DNA from: Megaustenia siamemsis
Taxonomy: Eukaryota; Mollusca; Gastropoda; Stylommatophora; Ariophantidae
Direction: 5' to 3'
Assembly: GCA_032433765.1 (NCBI GenBank)
Contig: JAVIAB010000049.1
Span: 25,501,602-25,565,601, forward strand
DNA length: 64,000 nt
Every line of letters starts with the position of its first letter. Positions within the stretch are counted from its first letter, which is position 1. A program made the translations under genes and the position numbers. Shown piece by piece: positions 11,966 through 22,800 of this stretch. The notes under the pieces were generated by a model, which had not been told where the DNA came from, did not search any database, and saw only the letters and a list, made by a program, of their open reading frames with translations.

Positions 11966-13500
11966 AATTGACTATAGATAAACATAACAACCAAGACATG
12001 GAGGGAACATTTACTTGACTATAGATAAACATAACAACCAAGACATGGAGGGAACATTTACTTGACTATAGATAAACATAACAACCAAGACATGGAGGGA
12101 ACATTTACTTGGCTATAGATAAACATAACAACCAAAACATGGAGGGAACATTTACTTGACTATAGATAAACATAACAACCAAAACATAGAGGGAACATTT
12201 ACTTAACTATAGATAAACATAACAACCAAAACATAGAGGGAACATTTACTTAACTATAGATAAACATAACAACCAAGACATGGAGGGAACATTTAATTGA
12301 CTATAGATAAACATAACAACCAAAACATAGAGGGAACATTTACTTAACTATAGATAAACATAACAACCAAGACATGGAGGGAACATTTACTTGGCTATAG
12401 ATAAACATAACAACCAAAACATAGAGGGAACATTTACTTAACTATAGATAAACATAACAACCAAAACATAGAGGGAACATTTACTTAAATATAGATAAAC
12501 ATAACAACCAAGACATGGAGGGAACATTTACTTGGCTATAGATAAACATAACAACCAAAACATAGAGGGAACATTTACTTAACTATAGATAAACATAACA
12601 ACCAAGACATGGAGGGAACATTTACTTGACTATAGATAAACATAACAACCAAGACATGGAGGGAACATTTACTTGACTATAGATAAACATAACAACCAAG
12701 ACATGGAGGGAACATTTACTTGACTATAGATAAACATAACAACCAAGACATGGAGGGAACATTTACTTGGCTATAGATAAACATAACAACCAAGACATGG
12801 AGGGAACATTTACTTGGCTATAGATAAACATAACAACCAAGACATGGAGGGAACATTTACTTAGCTATAGATAAACATAACAACCAAGACATGGAGGGAA
12901 CATTTACTTAACTATAGATAAACATAACAATCAAAACATAGAGGGAACATTTACTTAACTATAGATAAACATAACAACCAAGACATGGAGGGAACATTTA
13001 CTTGGTTATAGATAAACATAACAACCAAGACATGGAGGGAACATTTACTTGGCTATAGATAAACATAACAACCAAGACATGGAGGGAACATTTACTTGGC
13101 TATAGATAAACATAACAACCAAGACATGGAGGGAACATTTACTTAGCTATATATAAACATAACAACCAAGACATGGAGGGAACATTTACTTGGCTATAGA
13201 TAAACATAACAACCAAGACATGGGGGGAACATTTACTTAGCTATAGATAAACATAACAACCAAGACATGGGGGGAACATTTAATTAGCTATAGATAAACA
13301 TAACAACCAAGACATGGAGGGAACATTTACTTAGCTATAGATAAACATAACAACCAAGACATGGAGGGAACATTTACTTAGCTATAGATAAACATAACAA
13401 CCAAGACATGGAGGGAACATTTACTTAGCTATAGATAAACATAACAACCAAGACATGGAGGGAACATTTACTTAGCTATAGATAAACATAACAACCAAGA
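11965..13500. repeat. 47-bp minisatellite
   Basis: About 32 copies of GACTATAGATAAACATAACA then ACCAAGACATGGAGGGAACATTTACTT. Variants (CAAAACATAGAGG; GGCTATAG; AGCTATAG) form local blocks, as expected for stepwise local duplication. 13501-13680 shows nothing recognisable. Confidence 0.95.
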
Positions 13501-13679
13501 AACAAATAAGAATGCATACAATAATAGCATGAAGATTTGAGAGCTAGGCCACACACTCAGAAGAAAGAATGGCCAGAAATAATCATTAATAACTGTCATG
13601 CTGAGGCAAAATGAAAGACAAAGAAAACTTAACTGAATATAAAACTGAGGTGGTAGAAATATAAGTTCCCAACACAAGA

Positions 13680-14365
13680 AGCTGAGCAAAATATGCTAAT
13701 AGTGGACAATGATATATCGATTGAATGATCCTTCCAACACTGTTAGATTGAGCAAAATATGCTAATATTGGACAATGGTATATCGATTGAATGATCCTTC
13801 CAATGTTGTTAGATTGAGCAAAATATGCTAATAGTGGACAATGATATATCGATTGCATGATCCTTCCAATGTTGTTAGATTGAGCAAAATATGCTAATAG
13901 TGGACAATGATATATCGATGTGCTACCAATGCCAGACCTGGACCCTAGATGCAAGAACAATAAGAAAAATAACCTCTACAGAGATGAAATGTGTTAGACG
14001 AATGACAGGAAACAGTCTGAGCGATAAGATCAGAAATGAAGAACTGAGAAAAAAGCTAGGAATAGCTCCCGCCATAGAATATATAAGGAAACAACAGATA
14101 AAATGTTTTGGCCACGTGACAAGGCAGAAAGAACAAAACACAACGAGCCTTCAACAAACGTAGTGAGAACACCAGACCCATAGGTCGACCACGTAAAAGA
14201 TGGGTCGATGGAATATTAGAAGCACTATGAAACATTAACAGCAGCAGAGGTGAACAGAAGAGCAAAAGACCGCAATTTATATCTCCCCTCGACGCTGAAA
14301 TAGATAAGGAATGAAAGAAGAAGAAGAAAATATATTGAGTGAATGATCCTTCCAACAGTGCTAGA
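13680..14365. repeat. 66-bp array split by a LINE fragment
   Basis: Three and a half units of AGATTGAGCAAAATATGCTA, ATAGTGGACAATGATATATC, GATTGAATGATCCTTCCAAT. The unit is interrupted after TATATCGAT at 13919 and resumes with ATTGAGTGAATGATCCTTCC at 14336. Confidence 0.85.
13919..14335 (+). mobile_element. LINE C-terminal fragment inside the 66-bp array
   Basis: Encodes a broken LINE C-terminus: ARTIRKITSTEMKCVRRMTG, then RNEELRKKLGI, IKCFGHVTR, followed in another frame by RPIGRPRKRWVDG-like sequence and a GAAGAAGAAG tail. It belongs to a different family from LINE-A and LINE-B. 14366-14558 shows nothing else. Confidence 0.8.
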
Positions 14366-14558
14366 TGTCACATAGGGCTTTTAGTGGTCTTTACCATCCA
14401 TGTCTCTTTAGCTCTACCTCTTATTCTAAATCCTGATGTTTCCCACAGAAGAGCCTGTTTTGAACTTTATTGAGATAAGCTGTAAAAATGTATATATCTA
14501 CTGTAAGTTTGGTAAAAATCTGACAAAGAAAGTCTCGGCAAGGTGTTCGAACACAGAC

Positions 14559-14623
14559 CTTGTCTGTCAGAGTTGTAGGGGATGAGTAGCCTATTCTTGT
14601 TCCCATAGCCACACATGAGACCT
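14559..14623 (-). CDS. ACSL3/4: ACSL exon 9
   Basis: 65 nt with acceptor TTTTTTGTCTCCAG|AGGTC and donor GACAAG|GTCTGT. Joined to exon 8 it reads ELSAE-VSCVAMGTRIGYSSP then TTLTDK, the family's E-RIGYSSP-TL-D segment. It leaves in phase 0, as exon 10 requires. A tandem array with splice-donor-like units begins about 30 bp upstream of its acceptor. Confidence 0.93.
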
Positions 14624-14647
14624 CTGGAGACAAAAAATAAGATAATG

Positions 14648-16080
14648 TTAAGTGCTTTGTATTACCTGAAATACTTCATACATTCATATGCTAATATCTC
14701 TGCCGTATACCTGAAATATTTCATATATACACATATCTCTGACTTACCTGAAATATTTCATATATACACATATCTCTGACTTACCTGAAATATTTCATAT
14801 ATACACATATCTCTGACTTACCTGAAATATTTAATACATACAGATGCTAATATCTCTGACTTACCTGAAATATTTCATATATACACATATCTCTGACTTA
14901 CCTGAAATATTTCATATATACAGATGATAATATCTCTGCCGTATACCTGAAATATTTCATATATACACATATCTCTGACTTACCTGAAATATTTCATACA
15001 TACAGATGATAATATCTCTGACTTACCTGAAATATTTCATACATACACATATCTCTGACTTACCTGAAATATTTCATACATACAGATGATAATATCTCTG
15101 ACTTACCTGAAATATTTCATACATACAGATGATAATATCTCTGCCGTATACCTGAAATATTTCATATATACACATATCTCTGACTTACCTGAAATATTTC
15201 ATACATACAGATGATAATATCTCTGACTTACCTGAAATATTTCATACATACAGATGATAATATCTCTGACTTACCTGAAATATTTCATACATACAGATGA
15301 TAATATCTCTGCCGTATACCTGAAATATTTCATATATACACATATCTCTGACTTACCTGAAATATTTCATACATACAGATGATAATATCTCTGCCGTATA
15401 CCTGAAATATTTCATATATACACATATCTCTGACTTACCTGAAATATTTCATACATTCATATGCTAATATCTCTGACTTACCTGAAATATTTCATACATA
15501 CAGATGCTAATATCTCTACCGTTTACCTGAAATACTTCATACATTCATATGCTAATATCTCTGCCGTATACCTGAAATATTTCATATATACACATATCTC
15601 TGACTTACCTGAAATATTTCATACATACAGATGCTAATATCTCTGCCGTATACCTGAAATATTTCATACATTCATATGCTAATATCTCTGCCGTATACCT
15701 GAAATATTTCATATATACACATATCTCTGACTTACCTGAAATATTTCATACATACAGATGCTAATATCTCTGCCTTACTTGAAATATTTCATACATTCAT
15801 ATGTTAATATCTCTGCTTTACCTGAAATATTTCATAAAATACACTTACATCTCTGCCTTACCTGAAATATTTCATACATACAGATGCTAATAACTCTGTC
15901 TTACTTTAAATATTTCATACGTACACATGTTAATATCTCTGCCTTATACCTAAAATATTTAATAAAATATACATACTTATATCTCTGCCTTACTTGAAAT
16001 ATTTAATACATACAGACGCTAATATCTCTGCCTCACTTGAAATATTTCATACGTACACATGCTAGTATCTCTGCCTTATA
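14648..16080. repeat. Minisatellite with splice-donor-like units upstream of exon 9
   Basis: Units of about 37 to 47 bp: ACCTGAAATATTTCATATAT, ACACATATCTCTGACTT, or with ACAGATGATAATATCTCTGC. On the minus (transcribed) strand most units read ATATTTCAG|GTAAGTC. Residual units continue at 17343-17425 after the insertion at 16081. Confidence 0.95.
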
Positions 16081-17342
16081 AAACAGGGAGATAACAAGAG
16101 GGAGAGAGACGGGTAGAATTGGTGCGGGTCAAGGGGATATAAATAGGTCAGAGAGTATTAGTAAGAGGCCTCAGGCCCACGGGGAAAGCGGAGAATATGA
16201 ACACATCGTGAATCAGGGAGAAAAGCGTGTAGGGCGATAAAAAATGAGGCAGGGGAGAGTTAAGTGAGACAAAGGAGTTTAAGTTAGGAACATTCGATTG
16301 AGGGCGAGCGGTCAGTACGGGTGTCTGGGCTAGTTGGCTAGACGATACCGGGGACCATGAACAGTAGAGTTACAACAGTGGAAAGGACAGGTCAGTTAAG
16401 CTAAGGTAGTCAAACTAGTAGGACTTAATTTCGAGTGAGAAGTGTCAGTTGTTAAGAAGCTGTTAGCTTATGCATGTGATATGACTTTTAGTATTGTGAA
16501 TGATATCACTAGTGCTCGCTTAGCAGAAGCCATGCTAAGCCAATTTAAAAGAAACTGTTAGCTTATTCATGTGAAGAGACTTTTTAGTATTGTGAATGAT
16601 ATCACTAGTGCTCGCTTAGCAGAAGCCATGCTGAGCCAGTTGTTAAGAAGCTGTTAGCTTATTCATGAGAAGAGACTTTTTAGTATTGTGAATGATATCA
16701 CTACTGTGGGTGTGATCCATATGGGAGTATGCCTTTGTGAGTAAAAAACGTGAGAGGTGTGAGTTCAACGGTGTTACTGACTGCTTTGTTTGAGCTAGCT
16801 GTGTTTTGTCTGACCTCAGCGAAGAACGGAGACTGGGGTTGTCATAAATTGTGGGCAGACAGTGCGGAGTACGGCATAACGATCACTGGCAAGGGTGAAT
16901 GCCACGGGCTTATGGTCAATCGGGAGGCAGCATGGGTAGCAGTGGCCTCCAGACAGCAACACGGGGCTGATCTGCATCCCTAGGCAGTTCTAGACGTCAG
17001 TGTCAGACAAGGGGCTGACCTACACGGTGACTGGATGAGTCGCCGAATTCAGCAACCGGCGGAGGGCGCCTTCGATGTCAGGGGCGCAAGGGCTCAATTT
17101 TTTAACGAGCCGCAGCAGCTGTCGAACAGAAGCCAATTCAATACAACGAGAGCAAGGGAGAACTAGCTCGTCATACATTCGGCTGCACAGCTCAACAGCA
17201 TCAGGCACTACAAGACAACAGTTGAGGGTGCCGATGGATAGTGACAGCTTGAAAGCTGTGTTCGTTACAATATGTGCGGGTACAAACTAGCCCGTTACAA
17301 TTACGTTTACATCTAAGGGTTGAGAAGCATAACTGTTACATT
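16081..17342. other. Unidentified 1.26-kb insertion with three internal direct repeats
   Basis: More GC-rich than its surroundings and inserted between CTCTGCCTTATA and TTTATACCTGAAATATT of the array, leaving a possible TTATA target duplication. Three direct repeats of about 85 bp (near 16451, 16548 and 16640) share TATTGTGAATGATATCACTA, GTGCTCGCTTAGCAGAAGCC and CTGTTAGCTTAT. The short ORFs at 16750-16983 and 17075-17290 have no recognisable domain. It may be a solo LTR or a non-coding part of an LTR element, but no clear TG...CA ends were found. Confidence 0.5.
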
Positions 17343-17429
17343 TATACCTGAAATATTTCATAAAATATACATACTTATATCTCTGCCTTACTTGAAATAT
17401 TTAAACATACAAATGCTAATATCTAGGTA

Positions 17430-17607
17430 GGCATTGCAGGCTCAATAATGTGTTTTCTATCAAGGGCACTTTCTATGGCTTGACACATAGTGATATTGTA
17501 TTGTTGGACTACATCACTGAAATAGATGTAACTCAAGTGACATTTATGAAATAAATGAACTGCTCTTCGCTGATGATCAATGCCTGACATACAAAACAGA
17601 AGAGCAT
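17430..17607 (+). mobile_element. LINE reverse transcriptase fragment
   Basis: One frame reads EINELLFADDQCLTYKTEEHL; LFADD is the reverse transcriptase catalytic motif. Short, frameshifted, flanked by array remnants and by a LINE-C 3' end of opposite orientation. Confidence 0.7.
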
Positions 17608-17790
17608 CTCATCGTCATCATTGGGTGCCATCTCCGCATCGAAGGTTGCCTGCCATGGAGTGCCATTCCGTTCTGTCTCTTTCTGTGATAGTGCAGGTTG
17701 TCATGGGCTGGCTTGTCCATCTTTTGATGTCACCCGTCCATGTTAGTCTTGGTCTATGTCTGGTTTTGTACCCAGGACTTTCTTGTCCAG
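17608..17790 (-). mobile_element. LINE-C 3' end
   Basis: Matches 47030-47180 closely (CCATCTCCGCATCGAAGG, TCTGTCTCTTTCTGTGATAG, CATCTTTTGATGTCACCC, CATGTTAGTCTTGGTCT). The 3' tail is CATCATCATT at its left edge. Confidence 0.75.
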
Positions 17791-17799
17791 AGGCCAACG

Positions 17800-18055
17800 T
17801 TTAGCCAACCCAGCACCCAAAATAATAACCATTTTTTTTTTTCATCCGCCAGCTTTTACCTCTGACGAAGTCCCTAGAGACTAGGAACTGAATTTTGCGT
17901 GTTAATCCATTTTTTCCTGGCATCCGTGTGCTCAGGGGTCCCTCATCACACAGGCTGATAACTCCATCTTCAGAGGTACTCATATTTTTTGCCGTCAATA
18001 AATAATTGACGTTTCAAGCCGGGCCTCGCTGCTGAGACCAGGGGTGATTGCTGCA
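17800..18055. repeat. Dispersed repeat R1
   Basis: Also found at 54905-55090 and, in part, around 19540-19820 and 28259-28500. Shared blocks are GGAACTGAATTTTGCGTG, GGTACTCATATTTTTT and GTCAATAAATAATTGACG. No ORF. The class is unknown; it could be a SINE body or a DNA transposon remnant. Confidence 0.6.
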
Positions 18056-18115
18056 GATTTAAAAAATATAAACAAGGAAGAAAAAGATCTGAAAGAGAAA
18101 ATAAAATGTACTTAC

Positions 18116-18174
18116 CTGCGCTGAGCTCTAAGACGTGGGCCAGAGGAAGGTAGCCAACATAGGTATCACCCTCT
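18116..18174 (-). CDS. ACSL3/4: ACSL exon 8
   Basis: 59 nt with acceptor GACTTCCAG|AGAGGG and a strong donor GCGCAG|GTAAGT. It encodes EGDTYVGYLPLAHVLELSA plus the first base of the next codon. YLPLAHVLE is a strongly conserved motif of long-chain acyl-CoA synthetases. It is entered needing two bases from the preceding exon, which does not fit the phase 1 end of exon 6. At least one exon therefore lies between them. Confidence 0.93.
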
Positions 18175-18288
18175 CTGGAAGTCAGAGAAGATTGAGTTAT
18201 GAGCAAATAACTAAGGGTATTGCAGTCACAACAAGAATAGTCTTGACAGCAATGAGTTATCAAAAACATGATATCTATATCAGTGGAC

Positions 18289-18625
18289 TCATGGGGCTAT
18301 TTGAGATAGCCTAGTTGGGAAAACCACTCGACTGGGCTACTGACGTTCAGACAACCTGTGTTCGATTCCTGCTAGAAAAAGTGTGAATTGTACTCATGGT
18401 TGGAAAAAAAATACCCCCACGGTTGACCCAGCCGCTGGCAGAAATGGGTACCAGGGCAGTACTCTGGGAAGGTGAGGAATGCCGCCTAGCATCGTGGGTT
18501 TCAATGCTTGAACCGACACTGTCCAGAAGTCTCCGAACACTTCTGGATTGGTGGTCGAGCACATATGGGTGAAAACTTGCATGCTAAGACACCAATTCAA
18601 GTCTCGTACTTTACCTTTACTTATA
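18289..18625 (+). mobile_element. SINE-2 copy (tRNA-derived)
   Basis: The head carries TAGCCTAGTTGGG (A-box-like) and GTTCGATTCCTG (B-box). The body includes CCCACGGTTGACCCAGCCGC and GGTGAGGAATGCCGCC, and the tail is TTTACCTTTACTT. Copies at 57455-57800 and 58742-59050 share head, body and tail. Confidence 0.75.
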
Positions 18626-18674
18626 GTCATCACAAGCATGATATCAGTTTCAAATAAATCATAATCATGATATC

Positions 18675-19545
18675 AATATCAGTCTGTTTTGTGTTCACCA
18701 GTTTTATATCACTAGTGATGCCAGGGACTGAATTTTGTGTTCACCAGTTTTATATCACTAGTGATGCCAGGGACTGAATTTTGTGTTCACCAGTTTTATA
18801 TCACTAGTGATGCCGGGGACTGAATTTTGTGTTCACCAGTTTTATATCACTATTGATGCTAGGGACTGAATTTTGTGTTCACCAGTTTTATATCACTAGT
18901 GATGCTAGGGACTGAATTTTGTGTTCACCAGTTTTATATCACTATTGATGCTAGGGACTGAATTTTGTGTTCACCAGTTTTATATCACTAGTGATGCTAG
19001 GGACTGAATTTTGTGTTCACCAGTTTTATATCACTAATGATACCAGAGACTGAATTTTGTGTTCACCAGTTTTATATCACTAGTGATGCCAGGGACCGAA
19101 TTTTGTGTTCACCAGTTTTATATCACTAGTGATGCTGGGGACTGAATTTTGTGTTCACCAGTTTTATATTACTAATGATACCAGGGACTGAATTTTGTGT
19201 TCACCAGTTTTATATCACTAATGATACCAGGGACTGAATTTTGTGTTCACCAGTTTTATATCACTAGTGATGCTGGGGACTGAATTTTGTGTTCACCAGT
19301 TTTATATCACTAGTGATGCTGGGGACTGAATTTTGTGTTCACCAGTTTTATATCACTAGTGACACTGGGGACTGAATTTTGTGTTCACCAGTTTTATATC
19401 ACTAGTGACTGAATTTTGTGTTCACCAGTTTTATATCACTAGTGACACTAGGGACTGAATTTTGTGTTCACCAGTTTTATATCACTAGTGATGCTAGGGA
19501 CTGAATTTTGTGTTCACCAGTTTTATATCACCAGTGATGCTAGGG
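18675..19545. repeat. 46-bp minisatellite
   Basis: About 19 units of TGAATTTTGTGTTCACCAGT, TTTATATCACTAGTGATGCC, AGGGAC. The unit resembles the R1 segment GGGACTGAATTTTG(C/T)GTG, and R1 sequence follows directly on the right. Confidence 0.95.
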
Positions 19546-20470
19546 ACGGAATTTTGTGTGAACATCACTTTCTCCTACTTTCACACCAGCAGCCATATGC
19601 CCAGGGGCCCCCCGCCATACAGGCAGATATTCTCTGACATCAGAATTACTCTCATTTTTATTGTCGAGAGTTTTAACATTTTGGGTAGATTTTTGTCTAT
19701 TAATTTTGCCCTGGCAGTGGATATTTTGCTCTACTCTTTTAAATTTCTAACTGCCATGGGTTCTTTAACATGCATAGAATACACACAGGACCTTTTATTT
19801 TTTGGTGTTTTCCAAGAGGACAAATTGAAACACATAACATAAGATTGGTAATGCAATGGATCCGGGACACTCAAGCATACCAGGAAATGATAAGGCAGAT
19901 ACATTAGCTATGAGAGGATTCAGACAGACACAGATACATACATCCATCACACTAGACACAGCCAAACAAGTCATAAACTCCAACAGTAGAGAGGAGTGGT
20001 TGAATGGATGGGCCTTAGGGAAAACAGGGAGAGAGCTTTTCAAATATATGGCAAGACCAAATCCACAAGACAACATCAACAACCTAACAAGAAGAGACCA
20101 AACCACCATCTTCAGACTGAGAACAGGACATGTTATGCTGAATAACCACATTAATAGAATACAACAAAACCATACCCCAGTATGTCCACTCTGTAATCAC
20201 CCACAAGAAACTGTAGAACACCACCTGTTTCAATGTCCAAAGCTCACTGACATCGGAACAACACAACTTCCTCAAAGACCCTCTAAATGGAACACTCTGT
20301 ACAGAACCACAGCAGAACTTAAAAATACCTGCAGATACTACTACATGGCATTGGGCCAAAGGGCATCAGCTCAATGTTTGCTGGATCCATAACAACAACA
20401 ACAACAAGAGGACAAAATAGCGGATCTCATGACCCAGAGACCAGGGGAGGATTAAAGCCACATAGAAACC
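19546..20470. repeat. R1-related repeat split by a LINE insertion
   Basis: The left part (19546-19824) and right part (20406-20470) together match 28259-28500: TGCCATGGGTTCTTTAAC, GTTTTCCAAGAGGACAAA, then ATCTCATGACCCAGAGACCA. The LINE at 19825-20405 sits inside AAGAGGACAAA, which is duplicated. Confidence 0.7.
19825..20405 (+). mobile_element. 5'-truncated LINE end with RNase H C-terminus
   Basis: The frame 19856-20392 reads MDPGHSSIPGNDKADTLAMR, then HVMLNNHINRIQ, CPLCNHPQETVEHHLFQCP. This is the end of an RNase H domain (GHS-IPGN--AD) plus the C-terminal CPLC-H-C zinc-knuckle region typical of I/Jockey-like elements. A one-base deletion before GGGACAC breaks the link to QWI. The tail is ACAACAACAAC and the 11-bp duplication AAGAGGACAAA (19814-19824 and 20406-20416) flanks it. 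Confidence 0.85.
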
Positions 20471-20529
20471 ATGGACTCAAATTTGTTTAATTTTTAATTT
20501 TGCATCAGTGAGAATTGAAGCTGGGATCA

Positions 20530-20910
20530 TCTTGTCCAAAGGCTGACATCTTACCTATAGACCATCCAGGCCCTATCTATATCAGAGAAATCCAGCTTTT
20601 AAGGTACATTACCACACCGTAGGTCAGGGCTCATCTCATTCAATAAATGCCAATGTTGTAACTATTCTTGTAACATTTACCACTATTTTTTTTTTTCAAC
20701 TTTGCTCACAACAAAAATTATGTCTGCAACAAATCTGACTATGCACGTGATGCTCGCAATAACCCTCATAATATGTATTATCAATAATAAATACAATTTA
20801 TCAAAATTATACAAGACGTATATCTATTATACAAGTCGTATATCTCCTCCCTCAGAATTTGTCACAAAGGTAAATGCTTACAACTTACAAATGATTGATC
20901 AATACTGAAA
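20530..20910. other. No recognisable feature
   Basis: A/T-rich intronic sequence. I searched it for the missing ACSL exon and did not find it. Confidence 0.5.
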
Positions 20911-20913
20911 TGA

Positions 20914-21541
20914 CCCTAGATTATGATACCATAGTGGGAGCCGCAATAGCTCAGTGGTTAGTGAACTGGATTACAAAGGACAAGAGATCCTGATCGACGG
21001 CTTCTGGGTTCACCCAGCCTTAAATGGGTACCATATTTTTTTCTGGGAAAGTAAAGCGGCATGGACTTAATACCGACCACATTACCCCAAAAATCATGTG
21101 CTGAAGGTCTGCAAAAATTATAATCACTAACACCATATTCCCTATAAGCCACTTGGCGTGACGGGGCTCTTTACTTTTTTTTTTATGATACCGTAGTTGT
21201 TTAATATTTTTCTTTGCTGTGACCAGGGAAATTTCTTCAGTCATTGGTTGACACCAATAAAAAAAAATAACGTTTGTGGTAGCCAAATATACTGGCAGAT
21301 GCCGTCCATACCAATAGACATTGTAACACATCCAACTCCAGAGCTGAAATTCAGGTCATAAATCAACATGAGACAGGACAATTTTAGTTTCCTGTGTCTT
21401 GCCTAGAGTAAACACACAGCTGTGTGTCAAAAAGTTCAAATAAAACACTATTTTTAGAGCTCCTAATGTGACATTTAAGTGGTGGTTACTATGATATCAT
21501 AAACACTTCAGTCACAGATAGGTATCGTAATCTAGGGTTAA
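20914..21541. mobile_element. MITE-like element (TTAA family) with a nested SINE-1
   Basis: The left end CCCTAGATTATGATACC at 20914 and the right end GGTATCGTAATCTAGGG before TTAA (21538-21541) form inverted repeats. The interior after 21178 matches the right arm of the 7.2-10.5 kb copy (AAAGTTCAAATAAAACACTA, ACATTTAAGTGG). The left TTAA has decayed to ATGA. Confidence 0.75.
20937..21178 (+). mobile_element. SINE-1 copy (tRNA-derived)
   Basis: Begins GGAGCCGCAATAGCTCAGTG (acceptor stem start and A box). The B box is damaged here (CCTGATCGACGGC). The body has GGGTTCACCCAGCC, TTTCTGGGAAAGTAAAGC and CCATATTCCCTATAAGCCAC. Inserted in the left arm of the MITE-like element. Confidence 0.8.
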
Positions 21542-21930
21542 CAGACAACCACTCCCATTATCAAAGTGACAATATTTGCACAAAATGAAGCTGTTAACTC
21601 TTTCCATATGTTTCACTTCACTGCACCACTCTCAATTTGATTAGTGTGAACCATCATCAAACCATATACTTTTTACATGTCTTGTATCATCTTGATATTT
21701 GGTGAAATCTAATACCATGTTCAATTATCTAAACATTCATATATAATATGTTATATAAATATGTAGATTGATTCCTAAAACCATGAACAATTTTGTCCCT
21801 GAAATCTCTTCTGTTGCATCGATAAAAATCATCTGAATGGAAAGAGAAAGAGATTTTCTCAAACAGCAAGTAAATGCACTGTTGAAGCTTTGTAATAAAA
21901 GAATGATCAATTTGTCTATTTCTGATACAG

Positions 21931-22085
21931 GCTGTGGCAGCTAATGGTTGAGTGTGCCAATGAAAAGCTCATAAACACAGAACTACCTAAACAAGATCAA
22001 GAGAACACCAACCCTAGTCCAGGAATCCGTTGTATCTGCCCAGATGTCCCACACATCAGATTCCTGTGGGATATGACCACACCTG
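21931..22085 (+). CDS. Candidate exon of an unknown plus-strand gene
   Basis: A 155-nt block bounded by a good acceptor (TTTCTGATACAG) and donor (ACACCTG|GTAAGA). One frame is open throughout with 51 codons plus single bases at each end: LWQLMVECANEKLINTELPK, then a polar linker, then IRCICPDVPHIRFLWDMTTP. The composition is protein-like, the block is not repeated in the window and it does not resemble ACSL or the LINEs. I do not recognise the family. It would be antisense to the ACSL intron. It could also be a pseudo-exon or remnant. Confidence 0.4.
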
Positions 22086-22364
22086 GTAAGATAAATTCAT
22101 AGATTATGTAGACAGCAGACACTATCATGATAAAGACCATTCAACTAGGTAATAAATTAAAAAAAAAAAAAGCATAATTTGACAATTTAAACAAACACAC
22201 AAAATATCGAAAACTTAAAGATAGAATTAAAGTAAACAAGGGGATACACTTAACAAAAATAGAAACAAAATTATAATAACACAGAAGAAGAAAACAAAAT
22301 AGAACATATGAACATTGAAATACAGAACAAAATTAATATTTGATAAAAATATTGAATTATTTGC

Positions 22365-22800
22365 GGGTCATCATCATTGCACTCCGAACATGTCCATAGC
22401 TGCTCAGATCCCCTCCTCAGCAAATCTCGCAGTGTCCAGCGACTGACGGCTCCAGTTCTCTGTTGGTTGACAAGTCTTCTTACACACCCACTAAGTTTCT
22501 CATTTCTGGCTGTGCCCATCTTAACTCCCATCTCTTTCATCCGAAGGAGTGACGCAGACTCATGGTTGTCGAAGTCCTGTGCCCTTCCCATATCTCAGAG
22601 GGCATTGATGATGTCAGCCCGATCCATTGGTTGATCATCTTCAACGACAGCGCAGCCACCAGCCAACCTGTCCGCTCTTTCATTTCCTCATACTCCCACA
22701 TGCCCAGAGATGTAGACAAAGGTGACCTTATGTACTTGTGACTTCTGCAGTGACTCTACCCATTGCATGCATACAAAGCCCGCCTCCACTTTCTTAAAAC
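22365..22800 (-). mobile_element. LINE-J 3' fragment (RNase H end)
   Basis: Minus-strand match to 44750-45130: VEAGFVCMQWVESLQKSQVH, DQPMDRADIINAL-like sequence, GRAQDFDNHESASLLRMKEM and a C-terminal WTCSECNDDD. The 3' end is at about 22365. At its 5' edge it stops at the 42-bp array. 21542-21930 and 22086-22364 hold nothing recognisable. Confidence 0.8.

Noticed and set aside
20937..21014. tRNA gene
   Set aside because: The A box is good, but the B box is damaged and the sequence continues into a body shared by several copies: a SINE.
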